Origin: an uncultured Anaerococcus sp.
Lineage (GTDB): Bacteria; Bacillota; Clostridia; Tissierellales; Peptoniphilaceae
DNA: 25,666 nt
Assembly: GCA_900550345.1 (NCBI GenBank)
Contig: URRX01000005.1
Span: 1-25,666, forward strand
Reading direction: 5' to 3'
Shown here piece after piece: positions 8,107 to 15,980 of this stretch; positions within the stretch are counted from its first letter, which is position 1, and each line of letters starts with the position of its first letter. Below the pieces are notes generated by a model that ran no database searches, was not told the DNA's origin, and saw only the letters and a program-made list of their open reading frames with translations. The translations under genes were made by a program, and so were the position numbers.

Positions 8107-8687
8107 TATACAATGCCTGCTTTTTCAAAGTGTTTCTTCAATAGAGCCTTTCCTATATATGCCCCAATAATTCCTCCTATAAAAGCACCTAAGGCTACTA
8201 AAGCCATGTGAGGATATGTTATTAGTTTTTCTAGTGCTACTACATAGTCGTCTCCCATCATTTTGCAATGTTCTATATATACTTCTTTTGCTAAAAGCAT
8301 TTGCATCATAGAGCTGCAAATCCATATGCAAAATACAGCGTAAGAAAGCATATTGTATTTAAAAGAATTGTAATTGCCAATCTTTCTAATTAATTCTGAT
8401 ATTATCATTACTATAAGCGATAAAACTACAACTACATAAGTATGTCCAGCAGCAAACATAATAAGCGGTGATATCATACCGAATATAAATAACGCCCATG
8501 GTTTTTGAACCTTAGTCATAAATAACATAACTACAGTCCCTGCAATTATGCCCAAAACTGTTGGGTATATTAAAAACAATATCGGAATCATGCCCATCAT
8601 GCCAATTCCAAACATCAAGGCGAAATAAATTACGCCAAAAACACCGATGCTTACTAAATCTTTGACTTTTAATTTTTTATCATCCAA
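8106..8687 (-). CDS. MptD-like ECF transporter S component (substrate-binding membrane subunit)
   Basis: A 193-residue membrane protein with about six hydrophobic helices, of the MptD family of putative S components. The start is a TTG at 8687, chosen because AGGAGG lies six bases upstream; the nearby ATG at 8683 is out of frame and closes within four codons. The ribosome binding site overlaps the TAG stop of the preceding ABC gene. The ligand of MptD-family S components is not established. The context (Fur-box-like operator, exporter-fold ABC pair, AraC regulator) suggests an iron-containing ligand, by inference only. Confidence 0.82.
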   Translation of the reverse strand: MDDKKLKVKDLVSIGVFGVIYFALMFGIGMMGMIPILFLIYPTVLGIIAGTVVMLFMTKVQKPWALFIFGMISPLIMFAAGHTYVVVVLSLIVMIISELIRKIGNYNSFKYNMLSYAVFCIWICSSMMQMLLAKEVYIEHCKMMGDDYVVALEKLITYPHMALVALGAFIGGIIGAYIGKALLKKHFEKAGIV

Positions 8688-8697
8688 TTTAAACCTC

Positions 8698-10419
8698 CTA
8701 ATAAATAAATTCTTCTGCCATTTTTGTTTTTTCTATTAAATTCTTGTAAACTTTTGATTTTTGTAAAAGCTCTTCATGTTTGCCTTCGCTTTCTACTCTT
8801 CCGTTTTCAAGAACCACTATATTATCTGCATTTTCTATGGATTTCATTCTATGTGAAATGATAACAACAGTTTTATCTTTAATTAAATTATTTAAAGAAT
8901 CTTGAATTTTTTTCTCGTTGTCAACATCAAGGCTTGCTGCTATCTCATCTAAAATCAATATCGGTGCATCTTTTAAGAAGGCTCTGGCTATTGATAACCT
9001 CTGTCTTTCCCCGCCTGATAGCTCAGCACCATTCTCACCAATAATTGTATCGAAACCATTATCCATCTTTTCTATAAAATCTGTGCAGTTTGCAAGTTTT
9101 GCTGCTATTTTAACTTCTTCGTCACTTGCATCTTGCTTACCAATTCTAATATTTTCCATAACGCTTTGATTAAATAGAACGACATCTTGGAAAACTATTG
9201 ATACCTTGTCAAAAAGGGATTCTGTTGATATTTCTTTTATATCCTTGCCGTCGATTAGGATTTCTCCCTCGTCATAATCATAAAGTCTTGATATAAGTTT
9301 CAAGATGGTTGTTTTACCGCAGCCGCTTGCGCCTACCAAAGCAGTAACTTCTCCCTGCTTAGCTATAAAACTTACACCATTTAAAACTTTTGCGTCTTTA
9401 TTGTATGCAAATTCAACGTCTTTTAGATCAATATCAAATTTTTTTAGTTCATAGTCTTCGCCCTCTTGTAATTCTTGATTTTGAATTTCTTTTAGTCTTT
9501 CAATCTTTGGTGTTAAATAAAATATCTCCATCATGCCTTCTTTAGATGCATCTAAAGAGTCTTTTATCTTCATAGCCGCTAGTAAATAGCCTACAAGGTA
9601 GAGAGGGCTTATCTCTTTACTAATAATTAGATTGACGCCAACAAATATTACGACAGCAAGGGAAATAAAACTAAATATTGAAGATATAGACATAATTAAG
9701 ATGTTTGTAATTTCTGCTTTTAAGTGCACTTTTTCACCTTTATCCATTTTTTCATATAGGTTTTCTTTCATTTCCTCTGATAAGCCATAGGCTTTGATCT
9801 CCATTTGCATCTCGATATTTTCTTGAAAGCTTTCAGAATTTTCTCTTAAAACCCTATAATATTCTTTCTCTCCCTTAACTGAATGTTTTTTAGATAGTGG
9901 TATAAATATAAAGCTTAAAAGTGATGGAATAATTACAGCTAAGCCCATCTTGACATTGCTCACTAGCATCATAATGGATATTAGTGGGAAGAATAGTGCC
10001 ATACCGCCCACTTTTGGTATTGAATGGCTCATTGCATGTTCTATGCCTTCAATATCAGACATGATTGTTTGTGAAAGGTCGGAAATGTCATGTTTAGAAA
10101 AGTATGATAGAGGCAGTTTTGATAAATTCTCCGCTGTTCTTATTCTTAAATCTGCACTTTCTTGATAGGTTGTGCTATATAATTTATCGTATTCGATAGA
10201 AAGCAAAATATACATTGCTATCAAGGTCAATACTGAGAATACTAGATAAAAGCCATTGCTTTTATTGATATTTTCTAAAACTTCCTGAGCAAAAATCATT
10301 AGCAATATTGCAGGAAGCATGTTTATACAGTAGACGAAAAATGAGGCCATTGTCGCTTTAGATAAATTTCTCGCTCCCTTCTCTGTAAGAGCAAATCTTT
10401 TTTTATAAAACTCCTTCAT
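8698..10419 (-). CDS. ABC half-transporter (permease-ATPase fusion), second of a heterodimer, IrtB/YbtQ-like
   Basis: A 573-residue exporter-fold ABC protein. The start at 10419 is chosen over an ATG eight codons upstream because GGAGGG lies correctly before it; this gives a 17-bp overlap with the preceding gene. Residues of about 25-300 hold six membrane helices. The ATPase domain has Walker A GASGCGKTT (about 363-371), Q-loop VFQD, signature LSGGERQR (467-474), Walker B LILDE with E492, and H-loop SHR. Exporter-fold pairs next to iron-responsive AraC regulators (IrtAB, YbtPQ) are known siderophore importers. Import rather than export is inferred from that precedent and from linkage to ECF genes. 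Drug or peptide export is the main alternative. Confidence 0.88.
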   Translation of the reverse strand: MKEFYKKRFALTEKGARNLSKATMASFFVYCINMLPAILLMIFAQEVLENINKSNGFYLVFSVLTLIAMYILLSIEYDKLYSTTYQESADLRIRTAENLSKLPLSYFSKHDISDLSQTIMSDIEGIEHAMSHSIPKVGGMALFFPLISIMMLVSNVKMGLAVIIPSLLSFIFIPLSKKHSVKGEKEYYRVLRENSESFQENIEMQMEIKAYGLSEEMKENLYEKMDKGEKVHLKAEITNILIMSISSIFSFISLAVVIFVGVNLIISKEISPLYLVGYLLAAMKIKDSLDASKEGMMEIFYLTPKIERLKEIQNQELQEGEDYELKKFDIDLKDVEFAYNKDAKVLNGVSFIAKQGEVTALVGASGCGKTTILKLISRLYDYDEGEILIDGKDIKEISTESLFDKVSIVFQDVVLFNQSVMENIRIGKQDASDEEVKIAAKLANCTDFIEKMDNGFDTIIGENGAELSGGERQRLSIARAFLKDAPILILDEIAASLDVDNEKKIQDSLNNLIKDKTVVIISHRMKSIENADNIVVLENGRVESEGKHEELLQKSKVYKNLIEKTKMAEEFIY

Positions 10420-12157
10420 TTGAAACCCTCCATTCATTCGCACTGTTAAACATCTCTTGCAGTCTCTTATAGCTTGTATCTCTTGACATTAATTTTTTGT
10501 CAGAGCCTCTTTCTATAATTTTCCCACTATTCATTACAAGTATTTCATCAAGGTCTTTAATTGTTGATAACCTATGTGCAATCATGATAACTGTTTTATC
10601 CTTCATAAGATTTTTGAAAGCTTTTTGTAGTTCAAACTCGTTATCTGGGTCAATTGATGCTGATGCTTCGTCCATAATAATAATTTTGGAATCCTTTAAA
10701 ATTGCTCTAGCAATTGCAATTCTTTGTTTTTCTCCTCCGGATAAATAAACTCCTTTTGAACCTATGACTGTATTTTCTCTTTCTGGGAATTTGTCTAGTA
10801 TCAAATCGCATCCCGCTAATTTTAAGGCTCTCATAACGTCATCTTTTGTCGCATCTTTATTTGCTAAAAAAACATTGTCATAAATGCTCTTCTTGAATAA
10901 TTTTGAATCTTGAAAAACAAAGGAAATAGCTTTGATTAAAGCTTCGTCAGAATATTCACTTATTGGTATACCACCTATCTTTATTTTTCCTTCATTAACA
11001 TTGTAAAAACCTGATATAAGTTTTGCTACAGTTGATTTACCTGATCCAGATGAACCGACAAGTGCATAGGACTTTCCTTCTTCTAATTTAAAGGATAAAT
11101 TTTCAATAACAGCTTTGTCATTATAAGCAAAGCTTACATTGTCAAATTCTATATTATAGTTTTTAAAATTATTGACATTGCCATGCATCAATTTGTCTTT
11201 TTGCATATCTTCGTAAAGTGCCTCTAAAGTATCTACTGCATAATTGCCTTGAGAAATGTACATGGAGTACCACATCGTTCTCATGAATGAAACAAAGAGA
11301 ACTCCCGATAAAAATAAAATCATAATAAGCTCAAGTAAAATCACCTTTGCGCTACCCAAGCTAGCAATAAAATAAACTATAGGAATAATTAAAATCGCAA
11401 TCAATCCAAAAAATAGCCATTGATACAAAACATAAGGTTTTTTACAAGATAATGAATAATCATAAGCATACTTTGAGTAATCTTTTATCGCCTTGTAAAA
11501 GCTTTTAAATGATTCGACATTTGCTCTAAATATTTTTACAACTTGCATTCCTCTAACGTATTCAACAGTCTCTGCACTTAATTTAGATAGCGCTTCTTGG
11601 TATATCTTCATAAATTTTTGCTCGCCCATCATTGCCCCTAAAATTAAGCCGCCAATTATTGTAAGAGCAAGCAAGGTTATGCCAACTCTTATACTTACTA
11701 TAAAGCCTAGTACAAGGACAAGTATAGGTGTAACTATTGCCTGAGAGCTATCGGGAATCATGTGAGCTACAACCTGATGAGTTTGCGCAGCATTATCGTC
11801 TATGATCTTTCTAATTTGACCAGAAGGGTTTAAGTCAAAGAACCTGAAACTTGCTTTCTCTAAGCCATCAATCCCTCTTTTTCTTAAATTTGTTTCCAGC
11901 CTAAATCCCAATATGTGTGAAAAAATTCCTGAAACAAAATAAAATATCGCTCCACTCGTTAGTGTAATAACTGATTTTAATGCTATACTCTCTGCACCGG
12001 ATAAATCTGAATTAATTATTAAATTATCTAGAAACTTGTAGATTAAATAAAATCCATATACTGTAAGTACAGCAGATATAGCAGAAAAAACTATAGCTAA
12101 AAAGCCAAGATATTTTTTATCCTGTACATAAGCAAATAGTTTTTTGTAAATCTTCAT
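10403..12157 (-). CDS. ABC half-transporter (permease-ATPase fusion), first of a heterodimer, IrtA/YbtP-like
   Basis: A 584-residue exporter-fold ABC protein and the first gene of the operon. The ATG at 12157 is preferred to one two codons upstream because AAGGAG is eight bases from it and only two from the other. Six membrane helices lie in residues of about 15-300. The ATPase domain has Walker A GSSGSGKST (368-376), VFQD (Q-loop), signature LSGGEKQR (472-479), Walker B IIIMDEAS with E497, and AHR (H-loop). Both half-transporters keep consensus signature and catalytic residues, so neither ATP site looks degenerate. The gene is read from a promoter with a Fur-box-like site just downstream of the transcription start. 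Confidence 0.88.
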   Translation of the reverse strand: MKIYKKLFAYVQDKKYLGFLAIVFSAISAVLTVYGFYLIYKFLDNLIINSDLSGAESIALKSVITLTSGAIFYFVSGIFSHILGFRLETNLRKRGIDGLEKASFRFFDLNPSGQIRKIIDDNAAQTHQVVAHMIPDSSQAIVTPILVLVLGFIVSIRVGITLLALTIIGGLILGAMMGEQKFMKIYQEALSKLSAETVEYVRGMQVVKIFRANVESFKSFYKAIKDYSKYAYDYSLSCKKPYVLYQWLFFGLIAILIIPIVYFIASLGSAKVILLELIMILFLSGVLFVSFMRTMWYSMYISQGNYAVDTLEALYEDMQKDKLMHGNVNNFKNYNIEFDNVSFAYNDKAVIENLSFKLEEGKSYALVGSSGSGKSTVAKLISGFYNVNEGKIKIGGIPISEYSDEALIKAISFVFQDSKLFKKSIYDNVFLANKDATKDDVMRALKLAGCDLILDKFPERENTVIGSKGVYLSGGEKQRIAIARAILKDSKIIIMDEASASIDPDNEFELQKAFKNLMKDKTVIMIAHRLSTIKDLDEILVMNSGKIIERGSDKKLMSRDTSYKRLQEMFNSANEWRVSNEGVL

Positions 12158-12207
12158 AAGCATATCTCCTTTCTTTGATATTCCTTTTAGATATAAATTT
12201 GCTTAGT

Positions 12208-12222
12208 TGATAATAACTATCA
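12208..12222. promoter_or_regulatory. Fur-box-like operator
   Basis: The 15-bp sequence TGATAATAACTATCA is a 7-1-7 inverted repeat that differs at one position from the Gram-positive Fur consensus TGATAATNATTATCA. It lies just downstream of the minus-strand promoter start and touches the -35 box of the plus-strand promoter, so a repressor bound here would block both the ABC/ECF operon and the AraC gene. Fur rather than PerR or Zur is inferred from the match; these regulators have related sites. Confidence 0.65.
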
Positions 12223-12251
12223 TTGCTTTTTTATTATACATCAGTTATAAT
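12223..12251 (+). promoter_or_regulatory. Promoter of the AraC-family gene
   Basis: TTGCTT (12223-12228), a 17-bp spacer and TATAAT (12246-12251). The -35 box directly follows the Fur-box-like site. The predicted start near 12258 leaves a leader of about 60 bases before the ATG. Confidence 0.55.
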
Positions 12252-12262
12252 TACTAATACAA
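12233..12262 (-). promoter_or_regulatory. Promoter of the ABC/ECF operon
   Basis: On the minus strand: TTGTAT (complement of 12257-12262), an 18-bp spacer and TATAAT (complement of 12233-12238). The predicted start near 12226 places the Fur-box-like palindrome at about +4 to +18. This promoter overlaps the divergent AraC promoter. Confidence 0.5.
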
Positions 12263-12317
12263 TAGTTTTGAATTAATAAAGCTAATTGGAATATTGTCTA
12301 AAAGGGATAGGTGCATT

Positions 12318-13310
12318 ATGACATACTGTGATTTTGTAAAAGATTATATGAAAGTAGATGAATGTAAAAACAATAAGAAGTATTCAAGTGCAGGGCACAC
12401 TTTTTGTTGGAATAAAGAGGATTCAACTTATGCAGAAGGGCTTTATTGGTTTTATGAAGGAGATGGATTTATTATTGATATCCATGATTTTTATATCAGA
12501 GAAGAAATAATTCAAAATAGCACATATAGTATGTCGGATTATGTTTCAATTTATTCAAGTTACATTGTCAGTGCAAATGGAGAAAAGTTTAATCCTTATC
12601 AAACACTTACTGCAAACTCTTTATGTACTTTTGACTTTGACAATATAAAAGACGATTTTGTTTTTTTATTACACGAGAATTGTTGTTATCTTGCTGTTTC
12701 CATTGGTTTTAAAAAAGAGCTGATAGAAAAACATTTAGCATCTATTAACATTAATCCAGAATCATTTTATTCAGCTTTACTTCAACCGAATCAAATAATT
12801 CTTACAAAATCCTTAGAAAAAGTTGCATTGGAAATATTAAATTGTAAGATGGACCCTCCTGCCGCTGATTTTTTCTTTAAAGCCAAAGCAAATGAATGGG
12901 TAAGTATTGTAATAGATACCTACTTAAATAGAAAGAAATATAAAATTGAAACAGATGATGATAAAGCACTTGAAGATGTAGCAAGATTCTTGGATGATCA
13001 TTTCGCCATGATTGTAAATCAAGAAACCCTTGAAAAAATATCTAAAATGAGCGGAACAAAATTAAAAAATTTGTTCAAAGAAAAATATGGTCAAAGCATT
13101 ACAGAATACACCCAAAGAAAAAGAATGAATGTAGCTGAAACTCTTCTCTTAAATACCGAACTACCTATAAAGGAAATAGCAGAGTCTGTTGGATACACAT
13201 CACATAGCAAATTTTCCATTTATTACAAAAGATATAAGGGAAAACTTCCTAGTGAGGTTCGTAATTTAGCTTGCAAGGATCATAATTTAAAATGCGATTA
13301 TTGTGATTAA
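12318..13310 (+). CDS. AraC-family transcriptional regulator (PchR/YbtA-like context)
   Basis: A 330-residue regulator. The ATG at 12318 is preferred to an upstream TTG (12294) because an AAGGGATAGG ribosome binding region lies between them. The first two thirds show no clear family motif. The C-terminal 100 residues form the double helix-turn-helix: LEKISKMSGTKLKNLFKEKY, then IKEIAESVGYTSHSKFSIYY and the basic KRYKGKLPSEVRNL. The protein ends CDHNLKCDYCD-like, with three Cys after the DNA-binding domain, which is unusual and could bind metal (inference). It diverges from the ABC/ECF operon across shared control DNA, the usual layout for a siderophore-sensing activator of its neighbour. Confidence 0.88.
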   Translation: MTYCDFVKDYMKVDECKNNKKYSSAGHTFCWNKEDSTYAEGLYWFYEGDGFIIDIHDFYIREEIIQNSTYSMSDYVSIYSSYIVSANGEKFNPYQTLTANSLCTFDFDNIKDDFVFLLHENCCYLAVSIGFKKELIEKHLASININPESFYSALLQPNQIILTKSLEKVALEILNCKMDPPAADFFFKAKANEWVSIVIDTYLNRKKYKIETDDDKALEDVARFLDDHFAMIVNQETLEKISKMSGTKLKNLFKEKYGQSITEYTQRKRMNVAETLLLNTELPIKEIAESVGYTSHSKFSIYYKRYKGKLPSEVRNLACKDHNLKCDYCD

Positions 13311-13391
13311 ACTAATTTTTATATTTATACACCTTTATCTTATATGAGTTTATAGATATTTGTATAGGTATATATAAATTTGGTAAAAAGC

Positions 13392-13420
13392 AAAAAAAGA
13401 GCAGCCTTTTAAGCTACTCT
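13392..13420 (-). terminator. Rho-independent terminator (minus strand)
   Basis: On the minus strand, AGAGTAGC and GCTGCTCT form an 8-bp stem with one G-U pair around a 7-base loop, followed by seven T. It lies downstream of both the serine recombinase and the gene fragment ending at 13463, and could serve either. Confidence 0.85.
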
Positions 13421-13462
13421 TGTAGAAAGTACAAAACGAGTTAATTATATTTTTGTGTTTCC

Positions 13463-13615
13463 TCATACCAGCCCAAAAACTACTCTCACGTCCATGTAGT
13501 TTTTTTGAGTCTTTTTGACGTATCCTTCTTCATCTTTATCAAAGACAAAATGTTTATAAAACTGCTTAAAATGCAGGATTTCTAAGTTTACATCTTTTGC
13601 ATCAACGCTATAGTC
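13463..13615 (-). pseudogene. 3' fragment of an unidentified gene at the recombinase boundary
   Basis: A 50-codon open frame without a start. It begins inside the 3' end of the serine recombinase gene and ends with TGA about 43 bp before a good terminator. It reads DYSVDAKDVNLEILHFKQFY at its start and YMDVRVVFGLV at its end, a credible soluble C-terminus. A likely reading is that the recombinase-bearing element inserted into or next to this gene and left only its tail. The family is not recognised, and chance openness is possible. Confidence 0.35.
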
Positions 13616-15255
13616 CTAACGGAACTATCATTGTCCAAACTTAAATTGATATCCTCATCTATCAATGGAAGCTTGAAAGTAAGCGATTTAACCCATCTAC
13701 CCGATTCAGTCTTTTCTCCATATATTTCTATTTTTTCTATCAATTGATTGAATAATCTCTTCTTGTCGACGTCTGAAAGCACTGAATATAGCTTATGAAA
13801 ATTAATCAAAATCTTATAAATATTATCAGAAGTTATCTTTTCTTCTAAGATAGCTTCTTTTCTTTTTCTGCTGTCTGAAATCTGTAATTCTACATAATCT
13901 AATTGATCATAGATTGCATCTAACCTTAGATTTAAATCTTCAAATTTTCTTTCATAATGTTTATCTTCAAAATCTAAAGAATCAATTTGATTTATCAAAG
14001 ATGCTTTTGTTTCCAATAATTGTCTTTCTTTAGCCATGTGCTTGTCAATGATTTTATCAATTTCATCAGTATCTATTTGTATATTAATTTTTTCTTCTAA
14101 TTTTTTTGCGAAACTTGGATTACTAATTATTTTTGTTATTATTGTTGCAACTTCACTATCGATTGCATCCGCCTTAATTTGTTTACTGAAGTTACACTTA
14201 TATCCATTCATCAATTGTCGATGCTTACATGAGTAATAGTAATAATCCTTGTAGTGTTCTCCATTATTCTTGCGTTTACGACTTTTATTTCCATATAAAC
14301 CTGCACCACAAACTGGGCATTTTATAAGGCTTGACAATAGATAAGTTTTCTCATCATTTCCTCTATTTATCTTTTCATATTTCTTAGCTTGTGACTTTCT
14401 CTTTTTCTGCGTTAATTCCCAAAGTTCATCGTCAATAATAGCTTCATGTATTCCTTTACTTATAATATAATTATCAGCTTTTTCTTGCGAAATTTTCCCT
14501 GTAATTTTATCCTTTTTTGTCTTTCTTCTACCATAGGCAATTTTCCCATTATATACAGGATTATCTAAAATTTGGCGAATTAATGAAGCAGAAAAATATA
14601 GTGATTTTCCATTTTGTCTGATAGGTTTTCTTATGTCTAATGATGCTAAATATTTTGCAACTCCATTTGCTCCCATATCTGAATTAGTGTATAAATCAAA
14701 AATCATTTTTATTGCTTTAGCTTCGTCTTCATTAATTATCAATTCTCCATCTTGAAGCTTATACCCAATTGGAGCAAAACCACCATTCCATTTTCCTTCT
14801 CTTGCTTTTTGTTTTCTGCCTTCCATGGTTTGAGCGATGATGTTCTCTCTTTCCATCTCAGCTACTGCCGATAGTATAGTTATGACTAATTTTCCTGCAT
14901 CTTTTGAACTATCAAGGCCATCATCAACTGATACCAAATATACCCCATGCTCTTCCATTACTTGCAAAGAATTTAATGTATCAGCTGCATTTCTACCAAA
15001 TCTAGATAATTTGAATACTAATACACAATCAACGTTGTCTTTTTCTTCTTTGATATCATCTAACATAGTTATAAAATTGTTTCTGCCAATTATTGATGTC
15101 CCTGATTTTCCAGCATCTTTATAAACATCTACTATCTCTATATCATAAGCTTTAGCATATTGTTTTATTCTTTCTTCCTGAGCATCTAGGGAATAGCCAT
15201 CAATTTGCATAGAAGTAGACACTCTAGTATAAACATAGGCTCTTTTCTTTTTCAT
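13588..15255 (-). CDS. Large serine recombinase (site-specific integrase/resolvase type)
   Basis: A 555-residue recombinase. The ATG at 15255 is preferred to an in-frame start 13 codons upstream because AGGAGG is correctly spaced from it. The resolvase domain shows YTRVSTSMQ with catalytic S13, then GKSG, FKLSRFGR (residues 81-88) and the long E-helix MERENIIAQTMEGRKQKARE. A recombinase domain (about 160-270) follows. A zinc ribbon with C313, C316, C343 and C354 precedes a coiled coil (about 385-470) typical of phage and transposon serine integrases. It has its own promoter. No conjugation, phage or resistance cargo is visible, so it may be an orphan or one edge of a small element. Its 3' end overlaps a gene fragment, hinting at an attachment site there. 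Confidence 0.92.
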   Translation of the reverse strand: MKKKRAYVYTRVSTSMQIDGYSLDAQEERIKQYAKAYDIEIVDVYKDAGKSGTSIIGRNNFITMLDDIKEEKDNVDCVLVFKLSRFGRNAADTLNSLQVMEEHGVYLVSVDDGLDSSKDAGKLVITILSAVAEMERENIIAQTMEGRKQKAREGKWNGGFAPIGYKLQDGELIINEDEAKAIKMIFDLYTNSDMGANGVAKYLASLDIRKPIRQNGKSLYFSASLIRQILDNPVYNGKIAYGRRKTKKDKITGKISQEKADNYIISKGIHEAIIDDELWELTQKKRKSQAKKYEKINRGNDEKTYLLSSLIKCPVCGAGLYGNKSRKRKNNGEHYKDYYYYSCKHRQLMNGYKCNFSKQIKADAIDSEVATIITKIISNPSFAKKLEEKINIQIDTDEIDKIIDKHMAKERQLLETKASLINQIDSLDFEDKHYERKFEDLNLRLDAIYDQLDYVELQISDSRKRKEAILEEKITSDNIYKILINFHKLYSVLSDVDKKRLFNQLIEKIEIYGEKTESGRWVKSLTFKLPLIDEDINLSLDNDSSVRTIALMQKM

Positions 15256-15299
15256 GGAAACACCTCCTTTAAATAAGTTTGGAAAAAATAGCAAGTTCT

Positions 15300-15328
15300 T
15301 TTATACACTATATTTTACTATATTCCAA
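15300..15328 (-). promoter_or_regulatory. Promoter of the serine recombinase with repeats in its spacer
   Basis: On the minus strand: TTGGAA (complement of 15323-15328), a 17-bp spacer and TATAAA (complement of 15300-15305). The region contains two direct copies of ACTATATT on the plus strand (15307-15314 and 15317-15324), spaced by 10 bp, one helical turn. They look like an operator for a repressor bound inside the promoter (inference). Confidence 0.5.
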
Positions 15329-15331
15329 TTT

Positions 15332-15360
15332 AAAAACCAACAAATAAACTAATTTGTTGG
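15332..15360 (-). terminator. Terminator overlapping the end of the small acidic-protein gene
   Basis: On the minus strand, CCAACAAA (complement of 15353-15360) pairs perfectly with TTTGTTGG (complement of 15337-15344) across an 8-base loop, followed by five T. The first arm includes the last codons of the small gene, so it separates that gene from the recombinase, which has its own promoter. Confidence 0.75.
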
Positions 15361-15522
15361 CTTTAAGTCCTCATTATTATTTTCATCATTTTTCTTATCC
15401 AAATCTAAATTAGATTCTAAAATTTCTGGTGGCATATCTAGACTTTTAAAATCTATTTGATCTGCATATTTCTCTATAAATTCTTGTAGTAGACGAGCAA
15501 GCCCATCTAACTCATCAGCCAT
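15349..15522 (-). CDS. Small acidic protein upstream of the serine recombinase
   Basis: A 57-residue protein starting MADELDGLARLLQEFIEKYA. The ATG at 15522 is chosen because AGGAGG precedes it; an in-frame ATG ten codons earlier has none. Residues 1-20 form a predicted amphipathic helix, and the rest is rich in Asp, Glu and Asn (DLDKKNDENNNEDLKPTN at the end). No known family is recognised. The strong ribosome binding site, a dedicated terminator and placement just upstream of the recombinase suggest a real gene, possibly a directionality factor or regulator of the recombinase. That role is inference; classic recombination directionality factors are usually basic. Confidence 0.6.
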   Translation of the reverse strand: MADELDGLARLLQEFIEKYADQIDFKSLDMPPEILESNLDLDKKNDENNNEDLKPTN

Positions 15523-15696
15523 GATAACCACCTCCTTAAAAAATTTCTTCACTTTTTATATGCCATAATTTTTTTAGAAAGGTGTTTTTTTAGTTTTTAA
15601 TATTCATATTCTACTCTTTTTTTTATCCAAATGACTTTATTACATATTAAAAATAGAAGATTGAAGAAATGGAGATTAAAAAGGAGGAAACACAAT

Positions 15697-15795
15697 TTGA
15701 CATTCGTAAAGGAAAAAAGAGATGATATAACTCTATTATCTCAAAAGGTATGTCTTAGATATACCTCAATTATCTCACCAGATAAAAAACGGTAG
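15697..15795 (+). CDS. Possible 32-residue leader peptide
   Basis: A TTG start follows AAGGAGG by about nine bases, giving a frame that starts MTFVKEKRDDITLLSQKVCL and ends SPDKKR. It ends 16 bp before the first strong hairpin, an arrangement seen in translational attenuators. No family is recognised. The main support is the ribosome binding site, and many chance frames of this size exist. Confidence 0.25.
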   Translation: MTFVKEKRDDITLLSQKVCLRYTSIISPDKKR

Positions 15796-15811
15796 TCCTA
15801 CTTGCTAGGCT

Positions 15812-15870
15812 CAACTATTTTCAAAGTAATAAGGTCCGGCTACGGTAACTTTATTATTTCAAAATAGTCG
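15812..15870. repeat. 59-bp imperfect palindrome (long hairpin)
   Basis: The left arm begins CAACTATTTTC and the right arm ends AAAATAGTCG. The arms pair over about 24 positions with a few mismatches and one-base bulges, and close with CCG/CGG around the loop GCTA. It has no T-run on either side, so it is not a standard terminator. Confidence 0.7.
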
Positions 15871-15909
15871 AAGGTCTTGAATTGATGCCATTAAAATTCA
15901 TGATCTCAA

Positions 15910-15941
15910 GGGTTCTTCGATATGTATTTATTAGAAGAACC
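15910..15941. repeat. Inverted repeat with 8-bp perfect stem
   Basis: GGTTCTTC (15911-15918) and GAAGAACC (15934-15941) flank a 15-base AT-rich loop. It is the middle of three consecutive stems upstream of the tyrosine recombinase gene. Confidence 0.6.
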
Positions 15942-15946
15942 TAAAT

Positions 15947-15980
15947 GGTAATTTTTAAAGAGTCATCTTTGAAAATTACC
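15947..15980. repeat. 15-bp stem hairpin with GTCA loop
   Basis: GGTAATTTTTAAAGA (15947-15961) and TCTTTGAAAATTACC (15966-15980) pair over 15 bp with one G-U wobble and a four-base loop. The right arm contains the first copy of the 16-bp direct repeat found again at 16056. Confidence 0.75.

Noticed and set aside
15812..15980. CRISPR array or integron attC site
   Set aside because: The stems differ in sequence, have no regular repeat-spacer pattern, and lack the GTTRRRY core of attC sites.
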